This document shows, piece after piece, positions 1 to 8,591 of a stretch of DNA of 64,000 nt (positions are counted from its first letter, which is position 1; every line of letters begins with the position of its first letter). The stretch spans positions 1,550,001 to 1,614,000 of the forward strand of contig NZ_MVAD01000001.1 of assembly GCF_002007115.1 (NCBI RefSeq). Direction: 5' to 3'. Under the pieces are notes generated by a model. That model was not told the origin of the DNA. It ran no database searches and saw only the letters and a program-made list of their open reading frames with translations. The stretch comes from Massilia sp. KIM (GTDB lineage: Bacteria; Pseudomonadota; Gammaproteobacteria; Burkholderiales; Burkholderiaceae_D). A program made the translations under genes and the position numbers.

Positions 1-1068
1 CAGCGGGCCGCCGCGGCGGTAGCTGGCCGGACCCGGATTGGCGCCGGCGCTGTCCGGACCGACGCGGTAACGGCTGCCGTCGAAGTGCAGGATCGAGCCG
101 CCGCCGGCCGCCACGGTGTGGATGCTCATCATCGGCGCGCGCATGCGCACGCCCGCGACCTGGGTCTCGAAGACCCGCTCGAACTCGCCCGAGAAATGCG
201 AGACGTCGGTCGAGGTGCCGCCCATGTCGAAACCGATGATGCGCTCGAAGCCGGCCAGCTGGCTGGCCCGCACCATGCCGACGATGCCGCCGGCGGGGCC
301 GGACAGGATGCTGTCCTTGCCCTGGAAGGCGCGGGCGTCGGTCAGGCCGCCGCTGGACTGCATGAACTGCAGGTTCACGCCGGGCAGTTCGCCGGCCACC
401 TGGTCGACGTAGCGGCGCAGGATGGGCGACAGGTAGGCGTCGACCACGGTGGTGTCGCCGCGCGCGACCAGCTTCATCATCGGGCTCACCTGGTGCGAGA
501 CCGAGACCTGGGTGTAGCCGATCTCGCGCGCGATGCGCGCCACCGCCGCCTCGTGGGCCGTGTGGCGGTAGCCGTGCATGAAGACGATGGCGATCGAGCG
601 CAGACCCCGCTCGAAGGACTGGCGCAGCGCCGCGCGCGCCGCCGCTTCATCGAGCGGCTGCACCACCTCGCCATGCGCGCCGATACGCTCGTCGATCTCG
701 ATCACCTCGCCGTAGAGCAGTTCGGGCAGCACGATGTGGCGGTCGAACAGGCGCGGACGGTTCTGGTAGGCGATGCGCAAGGCGTCGCGGAAGCCCCGCG
801 TGATCGCGAGCACGGTGGCTTCGCCCTTGCGCTCCAGCAGCGCGTTGGTGGCGACCGTGGTGCCCATCTTTACCGCCTCGATGCGCTCGACCGGCAACGC
901 GCCGGCGCCCTGCACGCCGAGCAGATGGCGGATGCCCGCGACTGCGGCGTCGCGGTATTGCTCGGGGTTTTCCGACAGCAGCTTGTGGGTCACGAGGCTG
1001 CCGTCCGGCCGCCTTGCCACGATGTCGGTGAAGGTGCCGCCACGGTCGATCCAGAACTGCCAGTCCAT
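1..1068 (-). CDS. Hydantoinase/5-oxoprolinase family protein, N-terminal part (cut by window edge)
   Basis: The first 356 codons are present and the frame runs off the left edge of the window. The protein begins [19 protein letters not shown], the N-terminal signature of the HyuA/oxoprolinase family, whose ATP-dependent enzymes open cyclic amides such as 5-oxoproline or hydantoins in the cytoplasm. A second nucleotide-binding motif, [12 protein letters not shown], lies near residue 280, and SGPAGG just before it is also typical. Eukaryotic-like oxoprolinases carry the A and B halves as one chain of about 1200 residues, but whether a B half follows here is outside the window. The start at 1068 is the ATG directly before the conserved block. 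It is divergent from nnr across 107 bp. The family is firm; the exact substrate is not settled. Confidence 0.88.
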   Translation of the reverse strand, partial: MDWQFWIDRGGTFTDIVARRPDGSLVTHKLLSENPEQYRDAAVAGIRHLLGVQGAGALPVERIEAVKMGTTVATNALLERKGEATVLAITRGFRDALRIAYQNRPRLFDRHIVLPELLYGEVIEIDERIGAHGEVVQPLDEAAARAALRQSFERGLRSIAIVFMHGYRHTAHEAAVARIAREIGYTQVSVSHQVSPMMKLVARGDTTVVDAYLSPILRRYVDQVAGELPGVNLQFMQSSGGLTDARAFQGKDSILSGPAGGIVGMVRASQLAGFERIIGFDMGGTSTDVSHFSGEFERVFETQVAGVRMRAPMMSIHTVAAGGGSILHFDGSRYRVGPDSAGANPGPASYRRGGPL

Positions 1069-1175
1069 GTATTTACTCCGCAACAATCAATGGAGCGGAT
1101 ATTGTAGTCGCACGGCGCGCGCGATTTGGTCAAAATGCATCACAATCCGGTCTGGATTCATCTACGTGAGCGAGT

Positions 1176-2711
1176 ATGGAACAGCATCTTTACACCGTCG
1201 CGCAGATCCGCGCCATCGAGGAAGCGGCGTATGCCGGCCTGGAGCCCGGCGCCCTGATGCGGCGCGCCGGCCGGGCCGCGGCCGACCATGCCCTGGAACT
1301 GCTGGAAGGACGGCGCGATCGCCCGGTGCTGGTGCTCGCCGGCCCCGGCAACAATGGCGGCGACGCGCTGGAGCTGGCCGCCAACCTGGCCGAGGCCGGC
1401 GTCGATGCGACCGTGCTGCACCTGCCCGGACGGCGCGAGGCTTCCGCCGAGACGGCCGCCGCCTATGAGCGGGCGCGCGCCGGTTCGGTGGGCTGGATCG
1501 ACATGCTGCCGCCCGGGGCCGACTGGGCGCTGGTGGTCGATGGTTTGTTCGGGATTGGACTGGAACGTCCGCTCGAGGGCGAAGCCCGCGAACTGGTCGA
1601 GGGCGTGAACGCGCTGCGCTGCCCGATGCTGGCCCTGGACGTGCCGAGCGGGCTTGATGCCGATACCGGCGCCGTGGTCGGCCCGGACGGCGTCGCCGTG
1701 CGCGCCACCCACACCATCACCTTCCTGGGCGACAAGCCGGGCCTGCACACGGGCGACGGCCGCGATTATGCGGGCGAGGTCCGGGTCGACATGCTGGGCG
1801 TCGCCACGGCGGACGCCACGGCGGAGGCAAAGGCGGACGGCGAGACGCCGTTGCCGCGCGCGGCGGCCCGTCTCGGCGGGGTCGATCTGTTCGCCGGCCA
1901 GCTCGCCGCGCGGCGCCACAACTCGCACAAGGGCAGCTTCGGCGACGTCGCCGTGGTCGGCGGCGCCCACGGGATGGCGGGCGCGCCGGTGCTGGCCGCG
2001 CGCGGGGCGCTGTTCGCGGGCGCCGGCCGGGTCTATGTGGCGGCGCTGGACCACCCGCCTGGCTACGACAGCACCCAGCCCGAGATCATGTTCCGCCTTG
2101 CCGACGAATTCGAGTTCGACCGGCGCACGCTGGTGATCGGCCCGGGGATGGGCGGCTCGGCGAACGCCATGCGCCTGCTGGCCAAGGCCCTCGACGGCGA
2201 CGGCCCGCTGGTGGTCGACGCCGACGCCCTGAACCTGATCGGGGCAAGTCCGGACCTGCAATCGCGGCTGGCGCAGCGCAAGGCGCCGGCCGTATTGACG
2301 CCGCATCCGCTGGAAGGCGCGCGGCTGCTGGGGATGACTACGGCGGTGGTCCAGGCCGACCGCCTGGAGGCGGCGCGCGAGATGGCCTTGCGGACCAATG
2401 CCGTGGTGGTGCTGAAAGGCTCGGGCAGCGTGATCGCGCGGCCTGATGGCGAGGTCGTGGTCAACCCGACCGGCAATGCGGGCCTGGCGACCGGCGGCAG
2501 CGGCGACGTGCTGGCGGGGATCTGCGGCGCGCTGCTGGCGCAGGGATGGCCGGCGTGGGAGGCTGCCGCCGGCGCGGTCTGGATCCATGGCGCCGCGGCC
2601 GACCTCCTGGTGGAGCAAGGCGTCGGGCCGATCGGCATGACGGCCGGGGAACTGCCGGCGGCCGCGCGCGCGGTGATCAACCGGCTGGTGCGCGAGGCCG
2701 GCGCGCGCTGA
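1176..2711 (+). CDS. nnr: Bifunctional NAD(P)H-hydrate epimerase / ADP-dependent NAD(P)H-hydrate dehydratase
   Basis: This repairs the damaged cofactors NADHX and NADPHX: the N-terminal half epimerises the hydrate and the C-terminal half dehydrates it using ADP. The 511 residues match the usual fused length of about 500. The YjeF_N half (about 1-215) shows AGPGNNGGDA (55-64) and LDVPSGLDADTG (154-165). The kinase-like half (about 235-505) shows HNSHKGSFGDVAVVGG, TPHPLEGARLLG and the nucleotide-binding NPTGNAGLATGGSGD. The canonical NNGGDG motif reads NNGGDA, a mild change. The gene ends 2 bp from the convergent ABC ATPase stop, with no obvious terminator in that gap. Confidence 0.95.
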   Translation: MEQHLYTVAQIRAIEEAAYAGLEPGALMRRAGRAAADHALELLEGRRDRPVLVLAGPGNNGGDALELAANLAEAGVDATVLHLPGRREASAETAAAYERARAGSVGWIDMLPPGADWALVVDGLFGIGLERPLEGEARELVEGVNALRCPMLALDVPSGLDADTGAVVGPDGVAVRATHTITFLGDKPGLHTGDGRDYAGEVRVDMLGVATADATAEAKADGETPLPRAAARLGGVDLFAGQLAARRHNSHKGSFGDVAVVGGAHGMAGAPVLAARGALFAGAGRVYVAALDHPPGYDSTQPEIMFRLADEFEFDRRTLVIGPGMGGSANAMRLLAKALDGDGPLVVDADALNLIGASPDLQSRLAQRKAPAVLTPHPLEGARLLGMTTAVVQADRLEAAREMALRTNAVVVLKGSGSVIARPDGEVVVNPTGNAGLATGGSGDVLAGICGALLAQGWPAWEAAAGAVWIHGAAADLLVEQGVGPIGMTAGELPAAARAVINRLVREAGAR

Positions 2712-2713
2712 AC

Positions 2714-3431
<718 letters not shown>

Positions 3432-3433
<2 letters not shown>

Positions 3434-4061
3434 GCTTGCTTTTCTTAAGAAATTGTCTGTACTACTGGTCGTAACGCTGGCCGCGTCGGGCAGCGCCTAT
3501 TCTGCACCAAAAACCGTGCTCGTGGTGGGTGACAGCCTCTCGGCCGAATACGGCATCGCACGCGGCGCGGGCTGGGTGGCCCTGCTGGACCAGAAGCTCA
3601 AAAGCGAAAAGATACCCGCCACCGTGGTCAACGCCAGCATCAGCGGCGAAACCACCAGCGGCGGCCGTGCGCGCCTGCCGGCCCTGCTGACCCAGTATCG
3701 TCCCGAGATCGTCGTGATCGAGCTGGGCGCCAACGACGGCCTGCGCGGCCTGCCGGTGGCCTCGGCCGAGGCCAACCTGCGCGCCATGGTCGCCATGGCC
3801 AAGGACAGCAAGGCCAAGGTGCTGCTGGTCGGCATGCGCATGCCGCCGAACTACGGCCGCGCCTACACCGAGAAGTTCTTCGGCATGTTCAAGCAGGTCG
3901 CCGACGACACCAAATCGGCACTGGTGCCCTTCATGCTGGAAGGCGTGGCCGAGAAGCCGGCCCTGTTCCAGCAGGACCGCCTGCACCCGACCGCGGCGGC
4001 CCACCCCATCATCTTCTCCAACATCTGGCCGCAGCTCGCTGCGCTGATCAAAAAACAATAA
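3432..4061 (+). CDS. tesA: SGNH/GDSL arylesterase, TesA-like lysophospholipase
   Basis: A periplasmic SGNH-fold esterase of 209 residues, of the kind that cleaves thioesters, lysophospholipids or aryl esters. A signal peptide covers about residues 1-25 (MLAFLKK, hydrophobic core, SAYSA). Block I is VVGDSLSAEYG with nucleophile Ser35, block III is GANDGLRG with the oxyanion Asn, and block V is DRLHPTAAAH with the catalytic Asp and His. The gene is head-to-head with the ABC ATPase and its stop overlaps the mnmH start by one base (TAATG), which suggests translational coupling. Natural substrate preference cannot be read from sequence. Confidence 0.92.
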
Positions 4062-5119
4062 TGAAATACCCTGCCGTCCTGGGCTTCGCCGACATCCTGC
4101 CGGAGCTCGACCAATTCGACACCATCATCGACGCGCGCAGCGAGTCGGAATACGCCCTCGACCGCATCCCGGGCGCGATCAGCTGCCCGGTGCTGAACGA
4201 CGAGGAGCGCGTGCGCGTGGGCACCCTGTACAAGCAGGTCGGCGCCTTCGAGGCGAAGAAGGTCGGCGCGCCGCTGGTGGCCGCCAACATCGCGCGTCAC
4301 ATCGAACAGCTGTTCGCCGACAAGCCGCGCGACTGGAAGCCGCTGGTCTACTGCTGGCGCGGCGGCAACCGCAGCGGCTCGCTGGCCCATATCCTGGCCA
4401 AGATCGGCTGGCCGGTGGTGCAGCTCGACGGCGGCTACAAGGCCTATCGCGCCCACGTCGCGGCCGCTTTGCTGGACCCGCCGCCGGTCCAGTTCCGCGT
4501 GGTCTGCGGCACCACCGGCAGTGGCAAGAGCCGCCTGCTGGAAACCCTGGAGCGCGTCGGCGCCCAGGTGCTGGACCTGGAGCGCCTGGCGGCCCACCGC
4601 GGCTCCGTGCTGGGCCACCTGCCGGACGAGCCCCAGCCGACCCAGAAGATGTTCGAGAGCCAGATCTGGGACAAGCTGCGCCGCTTCGACCCGTCCAGGC
4701 CGGTGTTCGTCGAATCGGAAAGCAAGAAGGTCGGCAACCTGCGCGTACCTGACGCCGTGATGGAGCGCATGCGCGCCTCGCCCTGCATCGCCCTGGAGCT
4801 GTCGCGCCCGAACCGGGTGCGCCTGCTGATGGAAGACTACGAGCACTTCTGCGCCGATCCGGCGGCCCTGAATGGCCAGCTGGAGCACCTGGTGCAGCTG
4901 CACGGGCGCGAACGCATCGACGCCTGGCACGCGCTGGCCAACGGGGGCGCGATGGCCGAGCTGGTCGACCAGCTGCTGGTCGAGCACTACGACCCGGCCT
5001 ACCTGCGTTCGATCGACCGCAACTTCGTCCACTACCCCAAGGCACAGACCGTGACGCTGGACGATATCGCGCCCAGGGACTTCGAGGCCGCCGCGCGCGC
5101 CCTGCACGCCGCCGCCTGA
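4061..5119 (+). CDS. mnmH: tRNA 2-selenouridine (2-geranylthiouridine) synthase
   Basis: MnmH (SelU/YbbB) converts 2-thiouridine at the wobble position of some tRNAs to 2-selenouridine through a geranylated intermediate, using selenophosphate. The 352 residues have the expected two-part layout. A rhodanese domain (about 5-130) carries the active-site loop YCWRGGNRSGS with Cys98. A P-loop domain follows with VVCGTTGSGKSRLLE (147-161). The start codon overlaps the esterase stop by one base, so the two are probably translated together. In E. coli ybbB also sits near tesA-ybbA, so the neighbourhood is conserved. selD, needed for selenophosphate, is not in this window. Confidence 0.95.
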   Translation: MKYPAVLGFADILPELDQFDTIIDARSESEYALDRIPGAISCPVLNDEERVRVGTLYKQVGAFEAKKVGAPLVAANIARHIEQLFADKPRDWKPLVYCWRGGNRSGSLAHILAKIGWPVVQLDGGYKAYRAHVAAALLDPPPVQFRVVCGTTGSGKSRLLETLERVGAQVLDLERLAAHRGSVLGHLPDEPQPTQKMFESQIWDKLRRFDPSRPVFVESESKKVGNLRVPDAVMERMRASPCIALELSRPNRVRLLMEDYEHFCADPAALNGQLEHLVQLHGRERIDAWHALANGGAMAELVDQLLVEHYDPAYLRSIDRNFVHYPKAQTVTLDDIAPRDFEAAARALHAAA

Positions 5120-5160
5120 CGCCTGACGCCTGACGCCGGCGCCGTGGCCGGCGGAAAACA

Positions 5161-5194
5161 AAAAGCCCGGTTGCTCGCGCAACCGGGCTTTTTC
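5161..5194. terminator. Bidirectional rho-independent terminator between mnmH and ppiD
   Basis: A perfect 10-bp stem, AGCCCGGTTG / CAACCGGGCT, with a CTCGCG loop. It is flanked by an A run on the left and a T run on the right, so it can work for both convergent genes. Confidence 0.9.
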
Positions 5195-5210
5195 GTTTCC
5201 GTCTTCCTGC

Positions 5211-7130
5211 TTACTCGGCCTGGTTGGTGCCCAGTTCGGCCGGCTTGACGTTGATCTTGACCTTCGCCTTGGTCTTCAGGGCTTCGATGTAGTTGTACAT
5301 CTCTTGCTGGCCCAGGAGGGACGCGATCTGCTGCGCTTCCTGCTGGCGGCGCGCCTGGTCAGGCTGGGCCGGCTGCGCCACCTTGCCGATGCGGTAGACC
5401 GCATAGCCCTGGCCCGGCAGTTCCACGCCCACGTAGGCCGGCAGCTTGCTCACGTCGGCTTTCAGCGCCGCGATGGCGCCGGTCGGGTTGAACGGCGGTT
5501 CCTTGGTGCGGGTGACGATCTTGGCTTCGCCGAAACCGGTGGCATCGCCCGACGCCTTCACGGCGGCCAGCTTCTGCTCGCCGGCCTGGCGCGCCAGGCG
5601 GCCGGCTTCTTCCAGGGTCACGCGCTGGCGGATCGAAGCTTCCACCTCGGCCAGCGGACGCTTGCTGGCCGGCTTGAATTCGACCACGCGGCCTGCGACC
5701 AGCACGCTGGGCGCCACTTCGACGGCTTCGGTATTGCGCTTGTTCTTGATGGCGTCGGTGCCGAAGATCGCGGCCAGGAACTTCTCGTTGTTCACCGGCG
5801 AATCGCCCAGGACCGGGCTCGGCTTGCGGCTCAGGCTCTCCACGGTCTGGATCTTGATCTGCAGCTTGTCGGCCACCGGCTTCAGGCTGTCCGACTGCTC
5901 GTACACGGTGTTGCTGAAGACTTCAGCCAGCTCCGAGTACTTCTTGGACATCTTCTGCTTCTTCAGGTCGGCGGCGATTTCCTCCTTGGCGGCGTCCAGG
6001 GGCTTCTGGGCGGCCGGCTTGATCGCGGTGACCTTGATGATGTGCCAGCCGAACTCCGACTGCACCAGCTGGCTCGTTTCGCCTTCCTTGAGCGCGTAGA
6101 TCGCGTCCTCGACCGGCTTGACGAACACGCCCTTCTCGACCACGCCGAGGTCGCCGCCGGCCTGGGCCGAGCCCGGGTCCTGCGAATTCGCCTTGGCGAT
6201 CTCGGCAAAGTTGGCCGGGTTCTTGCGCACCTCGGCCAGCACCGATTCGGCCTTGGCCTTGGCGGCGGCCTGGTCGGCCGGCTTGGCGTCGCGCGGCACC
6301 GTGATCAGGATGTGGCTGGCGCTGCGCTGTTCCGGGGTGGTGTAGGTCTTGAGGTTCTTGTTGTAGTACTCGGTGATCTCGGCGTCGGTGACCTGCACCT
6401 GGCTTTCCACCACGGCCTGGTCGAACACGACGTATTCGGCCTTCACCTGCTCGGGGATCGAGAACAGCTGGGCGTTCTTGTCGTAGTACGCCTTGACCAT
6501 CTCGTCGGTGACTTTCACCTGCGGCAGGAAGTTGGTGATCGGGAACAGCAGTTCCTGGACTTCACGTTCCTGGTCGTTGATGTTCGACAGGCGGTTCGAG
6601 ACGCTGCGCGGCGCGAAGGCGGTGGACTGGATCGAGCTGGCCAGCTGCTGGGCCGTCAGGTCGCGGCGCAGGCGCTGGTCGAACATGGCCGGGGTCATGC
6701 CCTGGGCCGCCAGGGCGGCCTTGTACTGTTCCATGTCGAAGCTGCCGTCCGGCTTGCGGAAAGCCTGGATCGAGCTGATGGTCTTGGCCAGCGCTTCGTC
6801 GCCCACGGTCATGTGGCTGCGGTTGATTTCGGCGTTGATGGCGCGTTCGGCGACGAGGTTATTGAGCACGGCCTGCTTGGCTTCCGGCGTGTCGAACAGC
6901 TTCTGGTCGAACTGCGGGCCCATGGCCTGGCGTGCCTGGTCGATCTGGCGGCGCTGGGCGTCTTCCCATTCCTGCTGGGTGACCTTCTGGCCGGCGACGG
7001 TGGCCACGCCTTCGGCGGCATTGCCGCGGTCCTGGTAGCTCTCGATCCCGACGAACACGAACGACGGCACGATCAGCAGCAGCAGAGCGCCCTGCATGAT
7101 GCGCTTGTGGTTACGGACAAAATCAAACAT
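5211..7130 (-). CDS. ppiD: Periplasmic folding chaperone/peptidyl-prolyl isomerase PpiD
   Basis: PpiD is an inner-membrane anchored chaperone that acts near the Sec translocon on newly exported proteins. The 639 residues fit the family. The cytoplasmic N-terminus MFDFVRNHKRIMQG is followed by one membrane helix (about 13-31), then a SurA_N-like region (about 35-200), a parvulin/rotamase domain (about 266-372, with SASHILITVPRD and GGDLGVVEKGVFV) and a second degenerate rotamase-like region. It lies downstream of hupB and the tRNA-Asp genes in the same direction, as in other betaproteobacteria, but a strong terminator at 7172-7198 separates it from the tRNAs. Confidence 0.95.
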   Translation of the reverse strand: MFDFVRNHKRIMQGALLLLIVPSFVFVGIESYQDRGNAAEGVATVAGQKVTQQEWEDAQRRQIDQARQAMGPQFDQKLFDTPEAKQAVLNNLVAERAINAEINRSHMTVGDEALAKTISSIQAFRKPDGSFDMEQYKAALAAQGMTPAMFDQRLRRDLTAQQLASSIQSTAFAPRSVSNRLSNINDQEREVQELLFPITNFLPQVKVTDEMVKAYYDKNAQLFSIPEQVKAEYVVFDQAVVESQVQVTDAEITEYYNKNLKTYTTPEQRSASHILITVPRDAKPADQAAAKAKAESVLAEVRKNPANFAEIAKANSQDPGSAQAGGDLGVVEKGVFVKPVEDAIYALKEGETSQLVQSEFGWHIIKVTAIKPAAQKPLDAAKEEIAADLKKQKMSKKYSELAEVFSNTVYEQSDSLKPVADKLQIKIQTVESLSRKPSPVLGDSPVNNEKFLAAIFGTDAIKNKRNTEAVEVAPSVLVAGRVVEFKPASKRPLAEVEASIRQRVTLEEAGRLARQAGEQKLAAVKASGDATGFGEAKIVTRTKEPPFNPTGAIAALKADVSKLPAYVGVELPGQGYAVYRIGKVAQPAQPDQARRQQEAQQIASLLGQQEMYNYIEALKTKAKVKINVKPAELGTNQAE

Positions 7131-7171
7131 GGTCAGCCATTCAAGGTTGAAAATGCTTTAACAGCACGATT

Positions 7172-7198
7172 AAAAAAAAAGGCGAACTTACGTTCGCC
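7172..7198 (-). terminator. Rho-independent terminator of the tRNA-Asp transcript
   Basis: Stem GGCGAAC / GTTCGCC with a 4-nt loop. On the minus strand it is followed by nine T residues. It lies 47 bases beyond the last tRNA-Asp gene. Confidence 0.9.
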
Positions 7199-7245
7199 CC
7201 TTCTTCGATTGCGAAGCCTTTGCAGGCTCCGGCCTTACTGAATTC

Positions 7246-7322
7246 TGGCGGAGCGGACGGGGCTCGAACCCGCGACCCCCGGCGTGACAGGCCGGTATTC
7301 TAACCAACTGAACTACCGCTCC
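7246..7322 (-). tRNA. tRNA-Asp (anticodon GTC), copy 2
   Basis: A 77-nt cloverleaf with acceptor GGAGCGG pairing with CCGCTCC, D-arm AGTTCAGTTGGTTAGAA, anticodon loop CTGTCAC (GTC), T-arm GGGTTCGAGCC and an encoded CCA end. It is identical to the copy at 7462-7538. It is the second of the two in transcription order and is followed by the terminator at 7172-7198. Confidence 0.97.
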
Positions 7323-7345
7323 AGATTCTGTGGTGTTGCGTTTGC

Positions 7346-7366
7346 TGGCGGAGCGGACGGGGCTCG
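7346..7366 (-). pseudogene. tRNA-Asp 3'-end fragment
   Basis: These 21 bases repeat exactly the 3' end of tRNA-Asp (CCA, acceptor strand and the start of the T-arm), after which similarity stops. With five flanking bases it forms a 26-nt direct repeat (7341-7366 and 7457-7482). The pattern fits either an integration scar at a tRNA 3' end or a partly deleted middle tRNA copy. Confidence 0.8.
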
Positions 7367-7456
7367 CCGACGTTCCGCCGGCCGCGGTTTCCCTTGCAAG
7401 GGAAACCCTTCTCGCCCTAATCCGTTTTCCCCGCAGGGGGAAAACTCCGTTACCAA
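7367..7456. repeat. Palindromic spacer between the tRNA-Asp repeats
   Basis: This 90-bp segment contains a perfect 22-bp palindrome (7386-7407: GGTTTCCC, TTGCAA, GGGAAACC) and a second 9-bp hairpin (7424-7445: GTTTTCCCC / GGGGAAAAC). It has no coding sense and is bounded by the 26-nt direct repeat. Confidence 0.7.
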
Positions 7457-7461
7457 TTTGC

Positions 7462-7538
7462 TGGCGGAGCGGACGGGGCTCGAACCCGCGACCCCCGGCG
7501 TGACAGGCCGGTATTCTAACCAACTGAACTACCGCTCC
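7462..7538 (-). tRNA. tRNA-Asp (anticodon GTC), copy 1
   Basis: Identical in all 77 nt to the gene at 7246-7322, with encoded CCA and anticodon GTC. It is the upstream copy in the direction of transcription, downstream of hupB. Confidence 0.97.
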
Positions 7539-7700
7539 AGCAATCACACACTACAACGCGCACCGAACACAGTCGGAATCGAGAGGCCCGATTCCACGTC
7601 TTGGTCTTCGATTCACGCCCTCGAAAAACACGGGCATTGAACTGCATGACCAGACACCGGTTTGATGCTGCTCTCTTCGCGTGTCACCGCGAAGAAGGCA

Positions 7701-7973
7701 TTAGTTTACAGCATCTTTTAACGCTTTACCAGCCTTAAATTTCGGAACCTTCGCAGCCTTGATCTTGATGGGCTCCTTGGTGCGCGGATCGCGGCCGGTA
7801 CGTGCAGCGCGCTCGCCCACGGTGAAGGTGCCGAAGCCCACCAGCGTGACGCTGTCGTTCTTCTTCAGGCTTTCGGTGACCGCTTCGATCATGGCGTCGA
7901 GTGCGCGCGTCGCCGAGGCTTTGGTAATGTCCGCGGACTTCGCGATTTCTTCGATGAGTTCTGTCTTGTTCAC
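7701..7973 (-). CDS. hupB: DNA-binding protein HU-beta
   Basis: HU is a small nucleoid protein that bends DNA non-specifically as a dimer. The 90 residues start with a [31 protein letters not shown] and so on. [26 protein letters not shown] is the DNA-embracing beta arm with the intercalating RDPRT segment. A good ribosome site (AGGAAAC) sits just before the GTG at 7973. The frame stays open further upstream, but that extension shows no HU similarity. The gene lies directly downstream of lon on the same strand, a conserved order. A weak hairpin without a T run (7675-7694) follows it. Confidence 0.96.
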   Translation of the reverse strand: MNKTELIEEIAKSADITKASATRALDAMIEAVTESLKKNDSVTLVGFGTFTVGERAARTGRDPRTKEPIKIKAAKVPKFKAGKALKDAVN

Positions 7974-8238
7974 TCGTTTCCTCGTTTTCGTTCCCGACGC
8001 TGCAACGCGGATCGCGCGGCGCCTTCCTGCAAAAGTGCAAGGGCGTATTAAACAAGGGCAACTATGGTCTGTCAAGCAAGGCAGGTGGAAGGAGGCTTCG
8101 GTTGCGGAAAAGCGTCAGTGTGGGGTGGCAAATATTCGCGGTGGGAAGCGCGTGAGCACGCTGGTGGCACTGATTTGGGCCACACCCAGTAGCGTCAGCA
8201 CTTCAGTCTCTTAGCGTCGGGGCGGCGTTTCGCAACGG

Positions 8239-8400
8239 CGACATGTCAGACGCTCAGCGCCCGCGCGTCAGTCCTTCAGCGTCCGCGCGTCAGTTCCCCA
8301 GCCCCCGCACGTCATCCCTCAGCTGACGCACGGCATTCCTCGACTGGCGCACGTCATTCCTCAGCGTCCGCACGTCAGTCCCGCGCCCTCAGCACGTCAT
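8239..8400. repeat. Degenerate tandem repeat, about 21-22 bp period, 7-8 units
   Basis: The core CGCRCGTCAKTCCTCAGC recurs with unit starts near 8262, 8284, 8306, 8327, 8348, 8369 and 8391, plus a weaker one near 8239. The last unit runs straight into the left arm of the 28-bp inverted repeat (GTCATTCCGG), so the array may have grown from that arm. No spacer-like unique segments are present. Confidence 0.75.
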
Positions 8401-8497
8401 TCCGGCGAAGGCCGGAATCCAAGTTTGCACGCGCAGCCAGGAAAGTATGCGTTCTCACTGAGCGGAGGACTTGGATTCCGGCCTTCGCCGGAATGAC
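8396..8497. repeat. 28-bp perfect inverted repeat pair (REP/MITE-like element, copy A)
   Basis: The left arm (8396-8423) and right arm (8470-8497) are exact reverse complements over 28 bp, separated by 46 bp. Each arm is itself a hairpin, ATTCCGGC-GAAG-GCCGGAAT. Related arm pairs occur at 13497-13590 and 33408-33580. It lies in the 618-bp gap between hupB and lon, which otherwise holds the tandem array and hupB upstream sequence. Confidence 0.85.
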
Positions 8498-8540
8498 GGC
8501 TCATAGGTAGCGGGCCGCAGGGGGGCGCATGTCATCCCCC

Positions 8541-8570
8541 AAGAAAAACAGGCGCCCGCAGGCGCCTGTT
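8541..8570 (-). terminator. Rho-independent terminator of lon
   Basis: Stem AACAGGCGCC / GGCGCCTGTT with loop CGCA. On the minus strand it is followed by a T-rich tail, 22 bases past the lon stop codon. Confidence 0.9.
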
Positions 8571-8591
8571 CAGTGGATCAGCGAAGGCCGA

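Noticed and set aside
7188..7547. A 119-codon minus-strand open frame with internal duplication
   Set aside because: It reads through both tRNA-Asp genes; the duplication is that of the tRNAs.
8239..8400. Possible CRISPR array
   Set aside because: Units are contiguous, degenerate, 21-22 bp, and have no unique spacers or adjacent cas genes.
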